The position numbers and the translations under genes were made by a program. The notes below the pieces were generated by a model. That model was not told where the DNA came from, did not search any database, and worked only from the letters and a program-made list of their open reading frames with translations. From Polysphondylium violaceum (Eukaryota > Evosea > Eumycetozoa > Dictyosteliales > Dictyosteliaceae), in NCBI GenBank assembly GCA_000277445.1, contig AJWJ01000295.1, positions 1 through 28,241 of the forward strand: a stretch of DNA of 28,241 nucleotides. Direction: 5' to 3'. Positions 21,949 to 28,241 of this stretch are shown here, in pieces; within the stretch, counting starts at the first letter, position 1; each line of letters opens with the position of its first letter.

Positions 21949-24900
21949 GTTATTGGGTATTTTTGATTTTTTAATTGGATTTTCTAAATTTAAATCATTA
22001 TTAGAGATACCAAATAGATCCTTTGGTGGTGATTTTCTCTTTAGACTGTTGTTTTCTGTTGTTGTTGGTTTAGTTGTTATTGCTATTGGAGTGGTTATGA
22101 TTGGAGTGGTTATGATTGGAGTGGTTATTATTGGAGTGGACGTTGGTTTTTTATTGATTGGTTCATCAATCGAGCTATTGTTTATGCTGTCTTGACTATT
22201 GTTATGATCTGGTGTTTTGTTTGTTTCGAAAAATATACCCGGTGACAATGGAGAGTGTAAAGGGGACTCCAAGAAAAACATATCGTTACTGATGTGATTG
22301 TGATCTGGTGTTTGGGCTAAAAATGAAAGGGTTGAGAGATCAGAAGATTGTTCTGGTGATGGTGGTAAAGGTGATGTTGGTGGTGATGGGTGAGGAATTG
22401 GTGTTACAACTACTGCTGGTGGTGTAGTGATTACTGCTGCTGTTGTTGTTGCTGTCTCGGGAGCAGCCAAGACAGAGGTATGTGCCGCAAGAGTAGTGAT
22501 GGTAGATTTTACAATGGTTGACTTTTTTGGTCGAATTAAAGGTTTCTTATTTTGAGTGTTGTCTTTCGTGTCGATGACGACATTCTCTGTGGCGCCCAAG
22601 TTCGATGACAACAAGTTGGAACTACTATTGCTTGCCGATTCTGAAATATGTGTAGATGAAGCTTCAGCAGCGGTTGCAATGATTGTCGGAGTAGATGTTG
22701 ATGCAATAGAGGAGGAAAGAGTGCTGGTGGCTGTTGTTGCTGAATCGAGTAGAGTAGATTTTAAATAATTTTGAGGTTTTCTATCTTGTTTACTCTTTTC
22801 AAGTCTTTCTGCTCTTTCTCTTCTTTCTTTTTCTCTTTTCTCCCTTTCTGATTTCTCCTTTTCCAACGATTCTTCTTTTTCCATTTGTTCTCTTTCATGC
22901 TTTTCTTTTTTCAATCTCTCTTTTTCTAATCTCTCTTTTTCCAATCCCTCCACTTGTTCTTTTGCTTCCCTTTCAACTCTTTCTTTTTCTTTCTTTTCTG
23001 CTTGTATTTTTTCCAATCTTTCCCTTTCAATTCTTTCTTGCTCCAATCTCTCTTTTTCCATCTTTTCCTTTTGTAATCTCTCTTTTTCTCTCTTTTCTGC
23101 TTCTATTTTCTCTATTCTTTCTTTTTCCAATCTCTCTTTTTCCAGTTTCTCTATCTCTATTCTTTTCTTTTCTTCCTCCTCCTTTCTTTTTCTTTCTCTT
23201 TCCGATCGTTCTCTTTCTAATTGTTTTTCTTTTTCTAATCTTTCTCTTTCCAATCTTTCTTTATCAACTCTTTCTTTTTCTAACCTTTCTCTTTCCAATC
23301 TTTCTCTTCCAATCTTTCTCTTTCCAATCTTTCTTTCTCAACTCTTTCTTTTTCCAATCTTTCTTTTTCTAATCTCTCCTTTTCTAATCTTTCTCTTTCC
23401 AATTTCTCCTTTTCTAATCTTTCTTTATCAAGTTTCTCTTTTTCTAGTCTATCTTTTTCTAATCTATCTTTTTCTAGTCTCTCTGATTCTAATCTTTGAT
23501 TTTCTATATGTTCTTTATCAGATATATCTATATCAATGTCCCGTTCTTTTTCTGAATTTTGGGCAATTGGCTGAGGTGGTACAAACTCCATCTCATCTTC
23601 TAAACTATCATTATTATCATTACTCTCGTTGTTCATATTATCTATATCCTCTTCTAAATCCATTTCAACATTTTCTTTTAAAGAGGGGGATGAAGGTGGA
23701 GAAGTAAGATCCCATTCAAACTCTTTAGCACTACTATCATTATTACTATTATTACTATTATTTACAATTTTATTGTTGTTGTCATTTTGTTGTACAACAA
23801 TTGGTGGTGGTGTAGTTGTTTTTGCTAGAGTTGGAGTTGGTGTCTTTTCAAAGAGAGGTGGTGATATTGTGGTTGGACGTGGTTTGTTTAAAGAGGGTGG
23901 TAATGTAGTTTGAATTAATGGAGGTTGTGTAGTTTGAATTGGTGGCTGTAGTGCGATCTCTACCATTTCTTCTATTGCTGCTAAATCCAAATCTTGCTTA
24001 TTATCATTATCAATACTACTAGTTAATTGCTTATCTAGTTCAATTTCATCTTCTCTCGGAGGACTAGGACTATGGATAGGATGTTCTGCATATTTATCCT
24101 CGTCATCATCTGTAAAATCACTAATACCATTATTATTAATATTGCCATTACTATTATCATTCTTGTTTGAATCTGACTCATTACTACTATTGTTGCTGTT
24201 ATTGCTATTGCTGAAATCTTCAATGTCATCATTATTACTACTCTTCTTATTACTCTTTGTATTCCTTTTGTTTCTCGAACTACTATTCTTGTCTTCTTGG
24301 CCAAGAGAATTAAACAATTCGTCATTTAAATCTTGAACCTCTGCCTTTTCCAAACAATTGGCACACTTGGCACCACCACCTGCCAATGTTGAATAATCGG
24401 CAGTCATTTTACCAGACAACAAGGCGTTTCTGGTTTTTAAAAGTCCTTCAATCTCTAACGACAAACGTTCGTTTTGTTTCTTTGTATCCAAATACTTTAC
24501 TCTAAACTCTTTGAGCTTCTTTACATTTTTATTTGCCTTTTCTAAATTCTCTTGCATCATTTGGTAGTCTACCATCTTTGCTTTTAGCTGACTCTGGTTG
24601 AGGCTGTCTACTGATAGTTGAGATTCCTTTTTCTGCAATGTACTCTTTAATTCGCTAATCTCTGCCTCGTAGCTTAGAATCGTGTTGCGCAATGGCAATG
24701 AATTGTTTATCTCTTTTTCTAATTGGTTCTTTAAATTTACATTTTCTTTTTTAAGATTGACATATAGGACTTTATAGTCTCCTCCCGCTGCTGCAGCTGT
24801 TGTTGCTGTTCCTGTTGTTGTTGTGCTTTTACCATTACTACTATTATTCAACTGTTGTTTCAGTCTGTTATTTTCTTCAATCGTCAAAGCCAATTGATTT

Positions 24901-25160
24901 TGAATCTCTTTGTATTTGTTGACCAACGAGTTTGTGGCAATGATTTTCGATTTAAGTGTTTCTAAATTAATCTTTATACTATCGTTATTGTAACTACTAT
25001 TACTATTACTATGACTGCTACCATTATCCACCCCACTCGTTGCTGCTGTAGTTGATGCCATTGTATTTTTATTCAAGTGTTGATCATTGTCGTTATTATT
25101 GTCTATTATAGTCGTGTGTTCATATTGAGTTGCTGATAATATATCATCCATATATTTCAT
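20530..25160 (-). CDS. ICE1-like coiled-coil protein (little elongation complex subunit 1), frameshifted (4 exons)
   Basis: Minus-strand join 25160-21649, 21570-21229, 21145-20752, 20678-20530 (introns 78, 83, 73 nt). The frame breaks once, in a 15-nt repeat array, where one unit has lost a T on the plus strand (near 23306-23310); apart from this the product would be about 1465 residues. Residues 60-290 are a coiled coil whose start ([20 protein letters not shown]) resembles the N-terminus of animal ICE1, which scaffolds the little elongation complex for snRNA transcription. Then come a Ser/Asn/Pro-rich acidic region, about 200 residues of (ERLEKER)-type repeats, a Ser/Thr/Pro-rich part with PIITT repeats, a 27-residue Asn run (21874-21954), and a 400-residue helical C-terminal domain carried partly by exons 2-4. 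The ICE1 call is tentative; order of coiled coil, linker and helical domain agrees. Confidence 0.6.
21874..21954 (-). repeat. Trinucleotide repeat encoding 27 Asn
   Basis: 27 ATT triplets on the plus strand (one GTT) read as AAT/AAC on the minus strand inside the ICE1-like gene. Length-variable Asn tracts are typical of dictyostelid proteins. Confidence 0.9.
22790..23510 (-). repeat. 15-21-nt repeats encoding Glu/Arg/Lys/Leu charged helix
   Basis: Imperfect tandem repeats of the form TCTTTCTCTTTCCAA on the plus strand translate to ERLEKER-like heptads on the minus strand, predicting a long single alpha helix. The 1-nt frameshift near 23308 lies within this array. Confidence 0.85.
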
Positions 25161-26214
25161 TAATTTATTATTATCTCTGTGTATAATAACAACAATAACA
25201 GTATCATATAATACGAATAAAATAACAGGAGGTTGGGCTGCCCAAAGACCACAATACTTGACAATAAAAACCGAAAGACGCGAAAAATTATTTTTTAAAT
25301 TTAATTTTTATTTTTTTATTTATGTAATTTCTTCAAACAAAAAGATATTTATGTGTACACCTAGGTGTTTATCTGTACAAATAGATAGATATCCAGTATG
25401 ATATCACTCATATAGGTCTCTATTGAGAGAAATAAAGATTTTTTTCATTAATTTTAAAATAGTATTGTGTGGGAACCTACTAGCTTTTTACTTCACTAGA
25501 ATCCATCAAGTCAGTTAATCCCCACTTACGGTTGGTCTTCCAGTACTTTAGCACCTATTCATCTATCTGTAACACAGAGAGTAAGCGACTCATAAAAATA
25601 CTGCGAATTTGGAATAAATTTTTTTATTCTCACCCATCACTTCTTTATATATATATAGTTTTTCGAAATTTTGTGGGAGATAGTTTTAGAGTTTTTTAGT
25701 TTTTTTTTTTTAAAAAAAAAACTAATGAGAGGATTCACCCATCGCTAAAATTATATTTGTTGACAATTCAGGTCTCTTTGACTTTAATTGAATTTTCATT
25801 GGAGCTTTGATTGTCATTAGGACCGAAGGCATCTTGCGACCCAAATTACAAGAGTCATTATTGATGAGTGAGTATGATAAAAACTCAATTAAAGTCAAAG
25901 AAAATACATATCAAATGTTTTGTAATTGTAGCAACTCAAAAAAAAAAAAAAAAGTGAAAGGTAGTAAAGATATCCCTAACCAACCTCCTCAACCCTTATT
26001 GAAAATCCTGCCAAGATGGAGAGATTCAATATTGAGTATAAATTAAAGTTATGCATTCATATCTGTATTTCCTCAGTTTATGAAAATATCATTACGTTTT
26101 TTTTAAAAAAAAAAAAAAAAAAACCGAAATAAAATTAATTTCTTTGTTTGATGAATAATTATCACAATAGAGTACAATTACAATATTAATAATATAGACA
26201 TATAGATTATTATT
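25161..26214. other. 1-kb spacer between divergent ICE1-like and PPR-like genes
   Basis: It is larger and less AT-rich than most spacers here. It holds an inverted repeat (25775-25796 / 25880-25901), a possible tiny spliced gene on the minus strand (25637-25480), a 79-codon plus frame without ATG (25807-26046) that I do not accept as a gene, and long T/A runs (25700-25721, 26098-26122). No tRNA was recognised. Confidence 0.5.
25775..25901. repeat. 22-bp inverted repeat with 83-nt loop
   Basis: The arm 25775-25796 (core CTTTGACTTTAATTGA) is the reverse complement of 25880-25901 with one mismatch. No flanking target duplication was seen. It could fold into a small-RNA hairpin or be the remains of an inverted duplication. 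Confidence 0.6.
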
Positions 26215-27765
26215 ATGATATTCAATAGAATAAATAAAATTCAAAAATGTATTATTTCTGTAAATAAATTCAACATATATTCAACTACAGCTCGATCTCT
26301 ATCTACCTCGACAGCCAATTGTGGTTGTAGTAATAGAAGTATCAGCACATCAACATCATTGCCAACAACAACAATACAAAAAAGATACTTTGGATCATAT
26401 ACTCGCAATGAAGATCCAAGTACAGGCAGAAATTCAAATATAGTAACTAAAGATGCATATTTTGATACAAGAAGAAAGAAGCCTTTGGGCACAGTGCAGT
26501 CATACACATTCTTTGAGATCGATGAAAACCTGCCAACCCAAGAAAAGGAAAAAAAACAGATCGAAATGGGGTGGGTCGAGCCCTCTAAATTAGAGGGCAC
26601 ATACTCGCAATCACATCAACAGTTGGCTGAGCTCTATAAAGAGGGGAAATACGATATGGTCGTGCACACATTCCTCAGAATGGAGCCCACATACATGACA
26701 CACGAGTGCATAGAGATGGCATTGGACTCTTATACCAAGTTGTACGAGTCGTTTCAAAGCAAAGCCCCGGTATCCGCGGCTCCATTGGTCATCAACAAAC
26801 TCATTGTCAAAGAGATACTCAACACTGCCTCTGTCAAGCAGTACCCCGTTGAAAAGTTTGTCGATTTTTGCAAGGCCTTGCACATAAAGCCCACTGCAGA
26901 CCACATTGAAAAGATATTTCTCACCTCTTTTGTCAACCAGATCTTGTGGGTCGAAAAGTTTCTGTCGTTTTTCCCAGAGGAGAAAAAAGAGCTCATTCCC
27001 ATGGGTTCTGACGCCCACTCCAAGGTCCTATATTCCCTGGCAACCAACAACCAGCAGGCCGAGGCTATCCGATTGTTTAAAGAGCTTCCACATGATGTTA
27101 AATGCTCGCAGTCAATGTTGAGAATCATGGTCAACGTATTTATAGACACAGACAGAAAAGAAGATGCCAAAGAGCTATTGCTCAGACACTTTACGACCAA
27201 AACCGTCGACGATGCCTATGTCACAACCGCCATCAACTTGTGTTTGTTGTTGGGCGAGATTAAGCTCGCAGCCTATTTCCTCATTTACATGAACAAGAAA
27301 AACGTCTTTACTCACCACGAGTTGATCCAAAACGTGGCCATGGAGTTAGGCCGAAGACACGAATATGCCCTCCTCGACCAATTGGCCAAAGTGATCGAGG
27401 TCCATCACTCTGACTCACTTCCCTCAGCCGACTATCTCTTGTTGATGGTAAATGCCTATAAGGGACATCCAGTGACCCAACAATACTATATCAAGCGACT
27501 CAAGGCCGCCAAAAAAACAATGGTAAAGAATCACCAAATGGTTGCACGTGGCAAATATCAATTGTTTGTAGGTCTGGAGCACGAGTTTGATCTCGTCCAA
27601 TTCTCTCACGACAAGGACAATGTCCAGAGTTTCTCAGAGCACGAGCTGGAACCACAAATGGAAAAAACAACAAAATATTTTAATAAGCTAAGCAACAACT
27701 ATGGTAGCGGTGGTCATGATAGGGAATATATTAAACACAGGAATAGAGACAGATATAGAGACTAA
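26215..27765 (+). CDS. Probable mitochondrial PPR-like helical-repeat protein (single exon)
   Basis: One frame of 516 residues. Residues 1-60 are rich in Arg, Ser, Thr, Ile and Lys with almost no acidic residues (RINKIQKCI, STTARSLSTS), a typical mitochondrial presequence, ending near RYFGSYTRN. From about residue 140 to 440 the protein is all helical, with pairs of helices of about 35 residues (e.g. VLYSLATNNQQAEAIRLFKE, SMLRIMVNVFIDTDRKEDAK), as in pentatricopeptide-repeat RNA-binding proteins or mitoribosomal relatives. The C-terminus is charged (HDREYIKHRNRDRYRD). The middle 1.1 kb is much richer in G and C, with many C/G-ending codons, than any other gene in the window except murD. The start is the first ATG after an upstream AT-rich leader. 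Precise RNA target unknown. Confidence 0.75.
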   Translation: MIFNRINKIQKCIISVNKFNIYSTTARSLSTSTANCGCSNRSISTSTSLPTTTIQKRYFGSYTRNEDPSTGRNSNIVTKDAYFDTRRKKPLGTVQSYTFFEIDENLPTQEKEKKQIEMGWVEPSKLEGTYSQSHQQLAELYKEGKYDMVVHTFLRMEPTYMTHECIEMALDSYTKLYESFQSKAPVSAAPLVINKLIVKEILNTASVKQYPVEKFVDFCKALHIKPTADHIEKIFLTSFVNQILWVEKFLSFFPEEKKELIPMGSDAHSKVLYSLATNNQQAEAIRLFKELPHDVKCSQSMLRIMVNVFIDTDRKEDAKELLLRHFTTKTVDDAYVTTAINLCLLLGEIKLAAYFLIYMNKKNVFTHHELIQNVAMELGRRHEYALLDQLAKVIEVHHSDSLPSADYLLLMVNAYKGHPVTQQYYIKRLKAAKKTMVKNHQMVARGKYQLFVGLEHEFDLVQFSHDKDNVQSFSEHELEPQMEKTTKYFNKLSNNYGSGGHDREYIKHRNRDRYRD

Positions 27766-28069
27766 ATCTAATAAATGATCTATAGATTTATTTTATTCTA
27801 TTTAGGAAATTGTATATCACTAATTGATTTGTTTTTTTTTTTAATTTTCCAACACTGGTGGGGTGGAAAAATATCTCATCTTTTGTGGATTTTTTTTGTT
27901 TATGGCGTGTGATTCACAACATGGATAAATTGGGAAATATGATACATATACATTTAAATAGAGGATATAAATAGGACTTAAAAACATATATTTTATTCAT
28001 TCAATTCAACAAATAAACAAATAAACAAATAAACAAACAAACAAACAAACAAACAAATATATTCTAAAA
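27766..28069. promoter_or_regulatory. Promoter region of the secreted Cys-rich gene
   Basis: It contains a G-rich G-box-like element GGTGGGGTGG (27857-27866), a TATA-like TATAAATAG (27966-27974) about 95 nt before the ATG, and a tetranucleotide AAAC/AAAT repeat leader (28010-28057). G-rich elements of this type bind GBF in Dictyostelium developmental promoters; the assignment here is by resemblance. Confidence 0.45.
28010..28057 (+). repeat. AAAC/AAAT tetranucleotide repeat in 5' leader
   Basis: About 12 units of AAAC with interspersed AAAT directly upstream of the last gene, within its presumed 5' UTR. Confidence 0.9.
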
Positions 28070-28241
28070 ATGAAATCAATTCAAATATTTTGTGCTTTAT
28101 TATTAACCCTTGCAGTTGCCAATGCCAGTTTTGTATGTCCAAAGCCATGTGGTGCCAATGATATCTGTGTTATGATTGACAATAATTGCAAAGTTTTACC
28201 ATGGTGGAGCTGCCAAGAGGTGACTATGGGTGTTAAAATGA
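28070..28241 (+). CDS. Secreted Cys-rich protein, N-terminal part (cut by window end)
   Basis: ATG at 28070 opens a frame of 57 codons that runs off the window. Residues 1-19 are a clear signal peptide (MKSIQIFCALLLTLAVANA). The mature part starts SFVCPKPCGANDICVMIDNNC and contains five Cys in the visible portion, the pattern of small secreted or matrix Cys-rich dictyostelid proteins. Too little is visible to name a family. A TATA-like box and G-rich element lie upstream, suggesting a well-expressed, possibly developmental gene. Confidence 0.7.
   Translation, partial: MKSIQIFCALLLTLAVANASFVCPKPCGANDICVMIDNNCKVLPWWSCQEVTMGVKM

Noticed and set aside
22962-23372. 136-codon plus-strand frame rich in Phe, Leu and Pro
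   Set aside because: It is the mirror of the Glu/Arg/Lys repeat on the minus strand; repeats keep all frames open.
25807-26046. 79-codon plus frame next to the inverted repeat
   Set aside because: There is no ATG at its head, it crosses an A15 run, and it shows no domain. It may be relic coding DNA but cannot be supported as a gene.
1-28241. tRNA, rRNA, CRISPR array or retrotransposon (TRE, DIRS-type) sequences
   Set aside because: No cloverleaf with A and B boxes, no regular spaced repeats and no reverse transcriptase or integrase frames were seen by eye; tandem repeats present are simple or coding repeats.

Overview
The window reads as nuclear DNA of a social amoeba (Dictyostelia). The signs are: very AT-rich spacers with long A and T runs; many short GT..AG introns (mostly 58-86 nt); proteins full of poly-Gln, poly-Asn and Ser/Thr runs; and a psi-type PA14 protein, a lineage-typical family. 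I cannot name the species from the sequence. I rebuilt gene models by joining open frames across GT..AG introns and checking phase, so splice sites are inferred, not observed.

Layout. 174-2427 (+) is a psi-family PA14/Cys-rich membrane protein. 3464-5973 (+) is an F-box/leucine-rich-repeat protein. 5974-8480 is a 2.5 kb gene-free stretch upstream of a STE20-like kinase (8481-10539, +). 11004-11818 (-) is a coiled-coil protein of unknown function and 11977-14578 (-) a RhoGEF with DH, PH and a second C-terminal PH. 15175-16198 (+) is an EFM7/Nnt1-type methyltransferase and 16630-17401 (+) an SFT2 vesicle-traffic protein. 17563-18973 (-) is a complete bacterial-type MurD. 19190-19884 (-) is a REX1-B-like protein with a His-rich tail. 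20071-20293 (+) is a 53-residue membrane microprotein. 20530-25160 (-) is a long coiled-coil/helical protein resembling ICE1 of the little elongation complex, with a 1-nt frameshift in its Glu/Arg/Lys repeat. 26215-27765 (+) is a probable mitochondrial helical-repeat protein of unusually high GC. 28070 to the end (+) is the start of a secreted Cys-rich protein.

The genes do not form one pathway; the window is ordinary compact amoeba chromosome with one striking exception. The murD gene encodes a peptidoglycan-precursor ligase close to gammaproteobacterial enzymes, with nucleotide, UDP-substrate and D-glutamate site motifs in place, although dictyostelids make no peptidoglycan. It lies between typical amoeba genes, and its N-terminus is complete only if a 61-nt spliceosomal intron is removed, which argues for a domesticated horizontal transfer rather than contamination.

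Second-tier observations are a frameshifted ICE1-like gene, protein-like fragments in two spacers (2730-2903 and 25480-25637, both minus), a near-perfect 22-bp inverted repeat at 25775-25901, a pair of related palindromes upstream of the kinase, and a stop-free, phase-neutral intron inside the kinase glycine loop.
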